This document shows positions 24,893-32,764 of a stretch of DNA of 64,000 nucleotides, one piece after another (within the stretch, counting starts at the first letter, position 1; each line of letters begins with the position of its first letter). The notes under the pieces were generated by a model that was not told the DNA's origin, made no database searches, and was given only the letters and a program-made list of their open reading frames with translations. The translations under genes and the position numbers were made by a program. The stretch is taken from the NCBI RefSeq assembly GCF_014287875.1, contig NZ_JACOPN010000007.1, positions 62,001 to 126,000 of the forward strand, in the 5' to 3' direction. The DNA is from Flintibacter faecis. Its GTDB lineage: Bacteria > Bacillota > Clostridia > Oscillospirales > Oscillospiraceae.

Positions 24893-25335
24893 GTCTCGCC
24901 GCCCTCCTTTAATAAAATCAGTTCGTCCCCCACGGAGATGGTCCCCCCGTGGAGCACCCGGGCGAACACGCCCTCCCGGGGCATGATGCAGTCGCCCACC
25001 TGGTGATAGATGGCGCAGTGGGCGTGGCACTGCTTGCCGACCTGGGTCATCTCCAGTTCCACCTGGCCGCAGCGGAAGCGGCTGCCCACAGGGAGGGTCT
25101 TAAAGTCGAAGCCGTCCACCAGCAGGTTCTCCCCAAAGGCCCCGGCCTCCACTTGGGCCCCCCGGGCCCGGAACTCCTCCACCCGGTCCAGAGACAGCAG
25201 CGACACCTGGCGGTGCCATTTCCCTGCGTGAGCATCCCCCCGGATGCCCCAGTCGGCCACAAATTCCGCCCGGCCCACGTCCTGCTTCTGGGTCCCTTTT
25301 TTCTCGCTGATACACACGGCGGCTACCCGTCCCAT
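24889..25335 (-). CDS. MOSC domain protein
   Basis: 148 residues covering one MOSC domain: AEFVADWGIRGDAHAG, RQVSLLS, GAFGENLLVDG, RCGQVELEMTQVGKQCHAHCAIYHQVGDCIMPREGVFAR. The segment with CHAHC carries the conserved reactive Cys. Stand-alone MOSC proteins are commonly found beside moaA/moaC in clostridia and are thought to handle sulfur or the molybdenum cofactor. ATG at 25335 follows GGAGGTTGAAGCC; the nearby upstream ATG encodes the ribosome binding site itself. Four-base overlap with mog. Confidence 0.88.
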   Translation of the reverse strand: MGRVAAVCISEKKGTQKQDVGRAEFVADWGIRGDAHAGKWHRQVSLLSLDRVEEFRARGAQVEAGAFGENLLVDGFDFKTLPVGSRFRCGQVELEMTQVGKQCHAHCAIYHQVGDCIMPREGVFARVLHGGTISVGDELILLKEGGET

Positions 25336-25339
25336 GGCT

Positions 25340-26317
25340 TCAACCTCCAATCTCGCTCATGGTGCGATGCTCGTCCCCCGGGGCATCCGGCCGAGAGAAG
25401 TGGTGTCCCCTAGGCTTTTGATAGATGGCCTCCTGTAGTACGGCCTGGAGGAGAAAGCCCCCCATGCCGCTGCGCACCAGTCCACGCACACTCAGGTCTG
25501 AGTCATACTGCAGACAGGGCTTTACCACTCCCTCCGGGGTGATGCGAATGCGGTTGCAGCCCTCGCAGAAGGGCTGGCTGACGGCGCTGATAAAGCCCAC
25601 CCGCCCGGCGAAGCCGGGGAAGGCGACCAGTCGGGCCGGCCCCTCCTGTCCCGCCGTCTCCACGGGGGATGCCGGACCGAAGGCCCGCTCCAAGGCGGTA
25701 TACACCTCCTGCGGGTCGGCCCCGTCCATATCCCGGCCGCAGCCAATGGGCATCAGCTGGATAAAGCGCACGTCCAGGGGCGGGCCGCTCTGGGCCAGTT
25801 GGGCCAGGGGGACCCACTGGCTGCGGTTCTCCCTGGTGGGTACGCAATTCACCTTTACTTTCAGGCCCGGGGTATCCCGGGCGGCCTCCAGCCCGGCCAG
25901 GGCCCGGACCAGCTCGTCCCGGCGGGTGATTGTCTGATATACCTGGGGCTCCAAGGCATCCAGGCTGATGTTCACCCCGTCCAGTCCCGCCTGCATCAGA
26001 CCGGACAGCTGGTCGGAGAGCAAAATTCCATTGGTGGTCAACCCCACCCAACGAATCCCTGGGATGGCCTTCAGTCCCGCCACCAGGTACGTCAGGTCCC
26101 GGCGGACCAGGGGCTCGCCCCCGGTGATACGCACCCGGTCGATGCCCAATCCAGCCAGCGCCCGGACGATCTCCAGCATCTCCTCGTAAGTCAGCACCTG
26201 GTCATGGGGCACCGGAGTCACGCCCTCCTCCGGCATGCAATAGCGGCAACGCAGGTTGCACCGGTCCGTCACCGACAGGCGCAGATAGTGGATGTCTCTT
26301 CCCCAGCAGTCGGTCAT
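25340..26317 (-). CDS. moaA: GTP 3',8-cyclase
   Basis: 325 residues. Radical-SAM cluster C20-C24-C27 in TDRCNLRCRYC; ITGGEPLVRRDL for SAM; C-terminal second cluster CEGCNRIRITPEGVVKPC; the essential C-terminal GG is present (SEIGG). It makes the first intermediate of molybdopterin from GTP. The ATG overlaps moaC by four bases. The first methionine is followed by TDCWGRDIHYLRLSV, the usual MoaA N-terminus. Confidence 0.96.
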   Translation of the reverse strand: MTDCWGRDIHYLRLSVTDRCNLRCRYCMPEEGVTPVPHDQVLTYEEMLEIVRALAGLGIDRVRITGGEPLVRRDLTYLVAGLKAIPGIRWVGLTTNGILLSDQLSGLMQAGLDGVNISLDALEPQVYQTITRRDELVRALAGLEAARDTPGLKVKVNCVPTRENRSQWVPLAQLAQSGPPLDVRFIQLMPIGCGRDMDGADPQEVYTALERAFGPASPVETAGQEGPARLVAFPGFAGRVGFISAVSQPFCEGCNRIRITPEGVVKPCLQYDSDLSVRGLVRSGMGGFLLQAVLQEAIYQKPRGHHFSRPDAPGDEHRTMSEIGG

Positions 26318-26805
26318 GTCTGTTCCTCCTCCCGGCGGTATTGGCCGGACTTTCCCCCGTCTTTATACACCAGGTGGATGTCAGACAGCTCCATACCCCG
26401 GTCCATGGCCTTGCACATGTCGTAAATGGTCAGCAGGGCGGTGGTCACGCCGGTGAGGGCCTCCATCTCCACCCCGGTCTGTCCCCACAGCTGGGCGGTG
26501 CATTGGGCCAGGACGGCGCTCTCCTGCTCCAGAATGGTGAAGTCCACCGACAGATGGGACAGGGCCAGGGGGTGGCACAAGGGGATAAGCTCCCAGGTGC
26601 GCTTAGCCGCCATGATGCCCGCCACCCGGGCCACCCCCAGCACGTCGCCTTTTGCAGCGGTCCCCTGGACAATGGCCCGGAGCACATCCGCAGACACGGT
26701 GATCCTCCCCTGGGCCGTGGCCGTGCGCAGCGTGGCGTTTTTGGCGGACACATCCACCATCACGACGTTGCCCTGTTCATCAAAATGGTTCAGTTGGGAC
26801 TGCAT
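26314..26805 (-). CDS. moaC: Cyclic pyranopterin monophosphate synthase
   Basis: 163 residues. Hallmarks are MVDVSAKNATLRTATAQG, LIPLCHPLALSHLSVDF, GVEMEALTGVTTALLTIYDMCKAMDRGM and the C-terminal KDGGKSGQYRR. Catalyses formation of cPMP together with MoaA. The ATG follows AGAGGAGGCGGGATC. No moaE/moaD pair is seen in the window; it must lie elsewhere. Confidence 0.96.
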   Translation of the reverse strand: MQSQLNHFDEQGNVVMVDVSAKNATLRTATAQGRITVSADVLRAIVQGTAAKGDVLGVARVAGIMAAKRTWELIPLCHPLALSHLSVDFTILEQESAVLAQCTAQLWGQTGVEMEALTGVTTALLTIYDMCKAMDRGMELSDIHLVYKDGGKSGQYRREEEQT

Positions 26806-26831
26806 GATCCCGCCTCCTCTTCTGCGTTATT

Positions 26832-27857
26832 TCAGTCGCCCTTGCCGAAGGGACAGATGGGATAGTGGCACTGGCCGCAGCCCAGGCACAGGCCGCCGTT
26901 GCCCAGACGTTTGATCTCCCGCCGGGTGATGGGCACGTCGGCCACGATGCGGGGCAGCAGCAGGTCGAAAATGGTGGCCTTGGCATACATCACGCAGCCG
27001 GGCAGGCCCAGCACCGGGGTCCCGTCGGCAAAATAGCTCACCAGGAACATGGCTCCGGGCAGCACCGGTGCTCCATAGGACACCACGTTCACCCCGGCGG
27101 CGGCGATGGCGGCGGGGGTCCGGTCATCCGGGTCCACGCTCATGCCTCCGGTACACAAAATCATGTCCACTCCAGCGGCGTGGAACTGACGGATGGCTGC
27201 GGTGATGGCCTCCCTGTCATCTCCGGGACAGCACTGGCGGACGATCTTACAGCTGTACTCCGCCAGCTTCTGCCGCACCACGGGGGTAAAGGCATCCTGA
27301 ATAAGGCCGTTTGCCACCTCGCTGCCCGTGGTCACCAGACCGCAGGTCTTGCGCTTCCAGGGGTGGATGGACAGGATGGGTGTACCGCCCGCCTTCTCCT
27401 CCGCCGCCTTCAGCTTTTTCTCCTCGATGACCAGGGGAATGATACGCATACCCGCCAGCTTATCCCCGGCGCACACGGCGGAGTTGTTGTGCCGGGTGGC
27501 GATGATGATCTCGTCCTCGTCGTTCACGGCGTTCAGCCGCTCCACGTCCACCCGGAACAGGCCGTCCCTCTCCGCCAGCAGCTCAATCTTGCCCTCCTTC
27601 ACTTGGGTAGGGCGCATATTGCCATTTCTGCACAGGGCCAGCAGCCGCAGGGCGGCCTCGTCCTCGTGAAGCATCCCAGGGATCTTCTCCCATACATACA
27701 GGTGCTCCTTGCCCATGGACAGCAGTACGGGCACGTCCTCCTCCGTGACGATATGCCCCTTGCGGAAGCGGGCATCTTTTGTCACGCCGGGGATGATTTG
27801 GGTCAGGTCGTGGCACAGCACATGCCCCACGGCGTTTTTCGTGTCGATCAGCTTCAT
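26832..27857 (-). CDS. Molybdopterin-binding (MoeA-like) protein with C-terminal Cys cluster
   Basis: 341 residues. The C-terminal half is a MoCF_biosynth domain (LVTTGSEVANGLIQDAFTPV, ILCTGGMSVDPDDRTPAAI, PGAMFLVSYFADGTPVLGLPG), whereas the N-terminal half (KNAVGHVLCHDLTQIIPGVTKDARF) follows the clostridial molybdopterin-binding family rather than canonical MoeA. It ends in CLGCGQCHYPICPFGKG, four Cys spaced CxxCxxCxxxxC, which could bind a metal or an Fe-S cluster. Position between xdhC and moaC suggests a role in metal insertion or cofactor transfer. Only two bases separate the xdhC stop from this ATG, so coupling is likely. Confidence 0.85.
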   Translation of the reverse strand: MKLIDTKNAVGHVLCHDLTQIIPGVTKDARFRKGHIVTEEDVPVLLSMGKEHLYVWEKIPGMLHEDEAALRLLALCRNGNMRPTQVKEGKIELLAERDGLFRVDVERLNAVNDEDEIIIATRHNNSAVCAGDKLAGMRIIPLVIEEKKLKAAEEKAGGTPILSIHPWKRKTCGLVTTGSEVANGLIQDAFTPVVRQKLAEYSCKIVRQCCPGDDREAITAAIRQFHAAGVDMILCTGGMSVDPDDRTPAAIAAAGVNVVSYGAPVLPGAMFLVSYFADGTPVLGLPGCVMYAKATIFDLLLPRIVADVPITRREIKRLGNGGLCLGCGQCHYPICPFGKGD

Positions 27858-27859
27858 GG

Positions 27860-28891
27860 TTACAGTTCGTCTCCCTCCTGCCAGTCCCGTCTGCCTCCGG
27901 CCCGGTATTCGATGAGCTGCCCGGCGATGGAGATGGCGATCTCCGCCGGGGTCCGGCCCCCGATGGGCAGGCCAATAGGGGTGACGATGCGCCGCAGCTG
28001 CTGTTCCGAATAGCCCATTCTCCGCAGACTGGCAAAGGCGGCGGCGGACTTGCGGGTGCTGCCGATGAGGCCGATATATCGTGCCGGGGTGTGCAGCACC
28101 TGCTGCTGGACCAGCAGGTCGTTCTGGTGCCCCCGGGTCATGATGCACACATAGTCATCGGCGGTGATGTCCAGCTCCTGCCGGATGCGGTCCATGGGAA
28201 AGCACCTGGTCCCCCGGGCAAGCGGGAACAGAGCGGGGTCTGCAAACTCCTCCCGGTCCTCCACGATGACGCTGGGGAAGTCCAGGGGGACCAGCACCGG
28301 CACCAGAGCCTGGGCCACATGGCCCCCGCCGAAGAGATACACCGTGCCCGCGTGCTGGACCTGCTCGCAGAACCAACGCTCTCCCGTCCGGCCCAGCACC
28401 CGGGGAGGCTGCCCCAGAGCCGAGATGACGGCGGCGGGGGGCGTGCAGGGGCTCTCCCCCCGGCCCCGGGGCCACAAGGTCAAGGTGCCCGCACCGTCCA
28501 GAGGCGTAAGCAGCCAGAAGGGCGTGCCCGATGCAAAGCGCTGGGCGCTGTCCCGGCACAGGGCCAGCACGGCCTCATCCCCGCCGGAAAGCGGCAGAAA
28601 ATGCATCTCCACCGCCCCGCCGCACACCATACCCAGCCCCGCCTTGTCCTCGGGGCTCAGGTCAAAGCTGTCGCAGCAGGGTGTGCCGCCCAGGCGCTGC
28701 CGGGCCAGCCGGATGCACCGGTCCTCCACCGCCCCGCCGCCGATGGTCCCGGCCGCCCAGCCCCGGTCCGTCACCAGCATTCTGGCCCCCGCTCCCCGGG
28801 GAGTAGAGCCGGAGCTGGCGATCACCGTCACCAGCACGGCATCCTGTCCGGCGGACAGGACCTGTTCCAACACAGCAAGAAGTTTTTTCAT
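27860..28891 (-). CDS. XdhC/CoxI-type molybdenum-enzyme maturation factor
   Basis: 343 residues. N-terminal XdhC domain: VTVIASSGSTPRGAGARMLV, GTIGGGAVE, GMVCGGAVEMHF. C-terminal Rossmann domain: VYLFGGGHVAQALVPV, VEDREEFAD, DYVCIMTRGHQND, YIGLIGSTRKSAAAF, IGLPIGGRTPAEIAISI. XdhC proteins bind the molybdenum cofactor, promote its sulfuration and insert it into xanthine-dehydrogenase-type enzymes. The enzyme subunits are encoded divergently at 30027-33588. The ATG overlaps the upstream gene's stop by four bases. Confidence 0.92.
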   Translation of the reverse strand: MKKLLAVLEQVLSAGQDAVLVTVIASSGSTPRGAGARMLVTDRGWAAGTIGGGAVEDRCIRLARQRLGGTPCCDSFDLSPEDKAGLGMVCGGAVEMHFLPLSGGDEAVLALCRDSAQRFASGTPFWLLTPLDGAGTLTLWPRGRGESPCTPPAAVISALGQPPRVLGRTGERWFCEQVQHAGTVYLFGGGHVAQALVPVLVPLDFPSVIVEDREEFADPALFPLARGTRCFPMDRIRQELDITADDYVCIMTRGHQNDLLVQQQVLHTPARYIGLIGSTRKSAAAFASLRRMGYSEQQLRRIVTPIGLPIGGRTPAEIAISIAGQLIEYRAGGRRDWQEGDEL

Positions 28892-29853
28892 CGTTCCTCC
28901 TTCGCCCCCGTGGGGCTGCGCAGATACTCCGGAAACACCTGGTCAAACAGTACCCTGGCCTGCTGGGACACGGTCTCGTGAAATCGGCGGTAACAGGCCA
29001 GCAGCTCCGCCCCCCGGATGGTGAGAGACGAGCCTCCCCCATCCGCCCCGCCGGGCCGGCGCAGGGCCACGGGAAATCCCAACTCCCGCTCCATAGTGTT
29101 GATCATCTTCCACCCCTTGGAGTAGGAGATGTGCATACAGGCGCAGGCCGCCTGAAGCGAACCCGTCTGCCCGATCATATCCAGCAGCTGCACGCTCTCG
29201 GTGGTGAGAAACAGCTCCGTCATGCCGATGTTCAGCTGCAGGTCCAGCCGCAGCTCCCCGTGGCCCCGCAGACGGGTTTGATAGTGCAGCAGGCGGCGAT
29301 AGTCCTCCGGCGTATCCGCATCCATGAGTACGGCGGGGTCGCCGGTCTCTACCCCGGCCACATCCAGCACTCCCTGCTGTAAAAGTCCCTTCAATCCGCC
29401 GGGGCCCCGCCAGGTCATGGCCCGCCCTATCGCCGGGCGGCGCAGCAGCAGCGGGTGGCCCCCCCGACCATGGCACAGGGGCCGGATCACGTCCCCCGGC
29501 TGCGTCAGCATGCGTTTGAGCGTGTCAGGGGACACCAGGGGCACATCCGCCGGGGTGACGAACACCTGGTCCGCCTCCGGCGGCAGGGCTGCCAGCCCCA
29601 GTTGGAGAGAGGCGAGCATGTCCGTCTGGGCAAAGCGCTCGTTTTTTTGAAACATAACGCCGCTATAGCGCAGATGCCGCTCCAGGACAGTGCTTTGATA
29701 CCCGGTGACCACCACAATGGGGGCGGCCCCTGCAGTACGCAGTGCGTCGATGGTGTGGCCGATGACAGTGGAGCTGCCCAGGCAGAGCAGGGGCTTGAAG
29801 TCCCGCATTCGGGATGACAGCCCGGCAGCGGCGATCACAGCGGCGGTGGACAT
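28888..29853 (-). CDS. MocA-like nucleotidyltransferase fused to a ModE-like winged helix
   Basis: 321 residues. Residues 1-~195 are a MobA/MocA-type nucleotidyltransferase: AAAGLSSRMRDFKPLL (nucleotide loop), VVVTGYQST, FVTPADVPLVSPDTL, GRGGHPLLLRR, DADTPEDY. MocA adds CMP to molybdopterin in xanthine-dehydrogenase-type enzymes. Residues ~205-321 resemble the ModE N-terminal DNA-binding domain: LLDMIGQTGSLQAACACMHISYSKGWKMINTME, then GGGSSLTIRGAELLACY. The single protein could thus couple cofactor finishing with molybdenum-responsive transcription. It heads the Moco operon; ATG follows GGAGGAGGCTGTTCC. Confidence 0.87.
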   Translation of the reverse strand: MSTAAVIAAAGLSSRMRDFKPLLCLGSSTVIGHTIDALRTAGAAPIVVVTGYQSTVLERHLRYSGVMFQKNERFAQTDMLASLQLGLAALPPEADQVFVTPADVPLVSPDTLKRMLTQPGDVIRPLCHGRGGHPLLLRRPAIGRAMTWRGPGGLKGLLQQGVLDVAGVETGDPAVLMDADTPEDYRRLLHYQTRLRGHGELRLDLQLNIGMTELFLTTESVQLLDMIGQTGSLQAACACMHISYSKGWKMINTMERELGFPVALRRPGGADGGGSSLTIRGAELLACYRRFHETVSQQARVLFDQVFPEYLRSPTGAKEER

Positions 29854-29902
29854 GGAACAGCCTCCTCCTCAAATTCGTTGTTCAGACATTAACATATCGC
29901 CG

Positions 29903-29918
29903 TTGAAAAATCGTCAAA
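29903..29918 (-). promoter_or_regulatory. Island motif, copy C, upstream of the MocA-ModE operon
   Basis: Minus strand TTTGACGATTTTTCAA, matching the other copies in 13 of 16 positions. It is ~50 bases upstream of the MocA-ModE ATG in the divergent promoter region. Confidence 0.45.
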
Positions 29919-29934
29919 GAAGCTTTTGGGGCCG

Positions 29935-29950
29935 TTCAACGTTTTTTCAA
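29935..29950 (+). promoter_or_regulatory. Island motif, copy B, upstream of the xanthine-dehydrogenase-type operon
   Basis: TTCAACGTTTTTTCAA on the plus strand, 76 bases before the ATG at 30027. TTTTCA inside the motif is followed after 17 bases by TATCTA, giving the same motif/-10 geometry as copy A. Confidence 0.55.
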
Positions 29951-30026
29951 TGCTGATATGCTATCTTATCTATAAACAGAGGAAGGAAGCCGAAAAACGG
30001 GCCTTCCACGGGAGGAGGAAGCGATT

Positions 30027-32291
30027 ATGAAGCTGGTCGGAACAGCGCAGCCCATTCATGATGCCCGGGGAAAAGCCACGGGGCGTCTGCGCTTTGCCTG
30101 CGACATGAATCTGCAGAATATGGCTCACCTGGCCATGGTGTTCAGCACCATCCCCCACGGCTATGTCACCGCCATTGATGACTCGGCGGCCCTGGCTGTG
30201 GAGGGAGTCTACGCCGTGCTCCACGCCTTCAACACCCCGGAGTACCGCTTCAACCACTACCGCACCCAGTTCCAGCAGGCCCAGCCCCTGCCCCCGGAGG
30301 AGTGCGTGCTCCAGCGCTATGTCCGCTTCATCGGCGACCGGGTGGCTGTGGTGGCCGCCAAGGACGAGGAGACGGCCAGGCGGGCCGCCGCTCTGGTAAA
30401 GGTGACCTATGAGGAGCTGCCCTTCGCCGTGGATTTTGACGATGCCCTGGCGGGCAAACACTGCAAGCCGGGCGAAAATCCCGTGGTGGATGAGGGGACC
30501 CTCACCGTGGGCGAGCACCAGCCCGACGAGGAGGCCGGCGTGGTCGTTACCGTCCACAACGAACTCAGCCGCCTGCACCATGCGGCCATGGAGACCCACG
30601 CCTGTCTGGCCGAATATGACCCGGATGAGGATGAACTGACCATCCAAAGCCCCAACCAGGCCGTGTTCGGCATCCGTACCGTCATCGCCGACATGCTGGG
30701 CATGCCCTATAACCGGGTGCGGGTGGTCAAAACCACCATGGGCGGTTCCTTCGGCGGCAAGCAGGAATGGATGCTGGAGCCGGTGTGCGCCGTGGCCGCT
30801 CGTGTATTAAAGCGGCCGGTAAAGCTGGTCTATAATCGGGAGGAGACCATGCGCTCCACCTATTGCCGCAGCGCCATGCGGGGCGACCTGCGGGGCGTGT
30901 TCCGCAGGGACGGCACCCTACTGCGTCTGGATCTGGATATTCTTTTGGATGCGGGGGCCTACATCGGCAACTCCCTGGACTATGTCCGGGCCCCCTTCGG
31001 CAAATTCTTCCGGTGTTACCGTGTTCCCTTCGCCACCCTGCACTCCCGGGTGGTCTCCACCAACACCACCCCCTCCGGTGCCTTCCGCAGCTGGGGCGTG
31101 GCCGAATACTATGTGTTCATGGAGCACCTGATGAACACCGCCGCCCGCCAACTGAACCTCGACCCGGTGGAGCTGCGGGTGAAAAACGTGCTGCTGCCCG
31201 GGGAGCAGGACATCAAGATGCAGCTGCCTGTGGAGGAGGCCCGCACGAAAGAGTGTCTGCTCCAGGGGGCGGAGCACTTCCGCTGGAAGCAGCGCCGGGC
31301 AGAGGATGCCGCCTTCAACGCCAAAAGCACCCGCTATAAGCGGGGCACCGCCGTGGGCTGCGCCGGCCACACCAACACCTATTATTCCCGCTTCAACGAC
31401 TTTGCCGGAGTGGAGGCCCGCATGTGCGACGACGGCACCGTCCAGGCCAACGTGTCCATCCACGACCACGGCTGCGGCACTGTGCAGGCCTTTAAAATGA
31501 TCCTGGGGGAGGAACTGGACCTGCCCACCGACCTCATCCGCATGAAAGAGGCAGACACCGGCCACACCCCCTATGACTACGGCTGCTTCTCCAGCCGCAG
31601 CACCTTTGTCCTGGGACGGGCTGTGCAGGAGTGCGGCAAAAATCTAAAGCGGGAGATCCTGAACACCGCCTCCCAGATGCTCCACATCCCGGCAGATCAG
31701 CTTTATGTCGATCGGGGGACCGTGAAGCGGCGGGACTATGACAACATATGCCTGACCTATGCGGACATCTCCCAGTGGGCTATTCTCAACCGGCGGCAGG
31801 AGCTCTTTGCCGATGCCCGCTATCACAATCTGACCAACCCCACCGTCACCGGGACCCACTTTGTCCAGGTGGAGGTGGATACCTGGACCGGCCTGACCAA
31901 GGTGCTGGACTATCTGGCCCTGCATGACGTGGGCCAGGCCATCAACCCCGCTTTGTGCATCGCCCAGACCCAAGGTGCGGTGCAGATGGGCTGCGGTGCG
32001 GCCCTGCGGGAGCAGTACACTTATGACGCAAAGGGCCGCCCGGTCTCCAGCCTGTCCAAATACCACCTGATGAATGCCCCAGACCTGCCCGACATCCGTG
32101 TGGAGCTCATCCAGGACGGCCGCTCTCAGGAGGGGCCCTTCGGAGCCAAGTCCATCGGCGAGATCGGCATGGCCCCCGTGGCCGCCGCCGTGGCCGGGGC
32201 TGTGAACCAGGCCCTGGATGCCGATCTGCAGGTCATCCCCATGGACCCGGACCGGGTGCTGGAATACATCGCCAAGAGGGGGGAAGCGTAA
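30027..32291 (+). CDS. Molybdenum-hydroxylase large subunit, xanthine-dehydrogenase type
   Basis: 754 residues, the Mo-pterin-binding subunit. Key elements: MGGSFGGKQE (cofactor loop with Gln), YNREETM (Glu at the place of bovine XOR Glu802), DYVRAPFG (Arg at the place of Arg880), GAFRSWG, and catalytic GAKSIGEIG with Glu at the place of Glu1261. Conservation of both purine-binding positions favours a purine hydroxylase, although GAFRGFG is altered to GAFRSWG, so another N-heterocycle is possible. Residue matches are recalled, not aligned. ATG follows GGGAGGAGGAAGCGATT. Overlaps the next gene by one base. Confidence 0.9.
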   Translation: MKLVGTAQPIHDARGKATGRLRFACDMNLQNMAHLAMVFSTIPHGYVTAIDDSAALAVEGVYAVLHAFNTPEYRFNHYRTQFQQAQPLPPEECVLQRYVRFIGDRVAVVAAKDEETARRAAALVKVTYEELPFAVDFDDALAGKHCKPGENPVVDEGTLTVGEHQPDEEAGVVVTVHNELSRLHHAAMETHACLAEYDPDEDELTIQSPNQAVFGIRTVIADMLGMPYNRVRVVKTTMGGSFGGKQEWMLEPVCAVAARVLKRPVKLVYNREETMRSTYCRSAMRGDLRGVFRRDGTLLRLDLDILLDAGAYIGNSLDYVRAPFGKFFRCYRVPFATLHSRVVSTNTTPSGAFRSWGVAEYYVFMEHLMNTAARQLNLDPVELRVKNVLLPGEQDIKMQLPVEEARTKECLLQGAEHFRWKQRRAEDAAFNAKSTRYKRGTAVGCAGHTNTYYSRFNDFAGVEARMCDDGTVQANVSIHDHGCGTVQAFKMILGEELDLPTDLIRMKEADTGHTPYDYGCFSSRSTFVLGRAVQECGKNLKREILNTASQMLHIPADQLYVDRGTVKRRDYDNICLTYADISQWAILNRRQELFADARYHNLTNPTVTGTHFVQVEVDTWTGLTKVLDYLALHDVGQAINPALCIAQTQGAVQMGCGAALREQYTYDAKGRPVSSLSKYHLMNAPDLPDIRVELIQDGRSQEGPFGAKSIGEIGMAPVAAAVAGAVNQALDADLQVIPMDPDRVLEYIAKRGEA

Positions 32292-32764
32292 TGCTGCTTG
32301 AATTTTATGTGAATGACCATCCCGTCACTTTGGAAACTGAACCCCAGCGCCGGCTGCTGGACATCCTGCGGGAGGATTTAGGGCTCACCGGCACCAAGGA
32401 GGGCTGCTCCGAGGGGGAGTGCGGCGCATGCACCGTGCTGCTGGACGGCCTGGCTGTCCACTCCTGTCTCACTTTAGCCGCTCAGCTTGAGGGCCGCCAG
32501 GTGGTCACCATCGAGGGGCTGGAGAAAAACGGCGAGCTGGACATTCTCCAGCGCTGCTTCGTGGAGGAGATCGCCATCCAGTGCGGCTTTTGCACCACGG
32601 GCATGATCATGTCCGCCAAAGCGCTGCTGCTGCAGAACCCCCACCCCAGCGAGGAGGAGATCCGTGTGGCCCTGTCAGGCAACCTGTGCCGCTGCTCGGG
32701 CTATGTGCAGATCATCAAGGCGGTCCAGCGGGCCGCCCGGGAACTGGAGGCGGCAAAGAAATGA
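32291..32764 (+). CDS. Molybdenum-hydroxylase [2Fe-2S] subunit
   Basis: 157 residues with both iron-sulfur clusters of the xanthine oxidase family: plant-ferredoxin-type CSEGECGACTVLLDG plus downstream Cys in AVHSCLTL, then the four-helix cluster QCGFCTTGMIMSA and NLCRCSGYVQI. It carries electrons from the Mo site to the FAD subunit. Its ATG shares a base with the stop of the large subunit, and its own stop overlaps the FAD subunit by four bases, so the three polypeptides are translationally coupled in a Mo, Fe-S, FAD order. Confidence 0.95.
   Translation: MLLEFYVNDHPVTLETEPQRRLLDILREDLGLTGTKEGCSEGECGACTVLLDGLAVHSCLTLAAQLEGRQVVTIEGLEKNGELDILQRCFVEEIAIQCGFCTTGMIMSAKALLLQNPHPSEEEIRVALSGNLCRCSGYVQIIKAVQRAARELEAAKK

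Noticed and set aside
29854..30026. Moco riboswitch in the divergent region
   Set aside because: The interval is short and shows no multi-stem element resembling the Moco RNA; protein-binding motifs explain it better.
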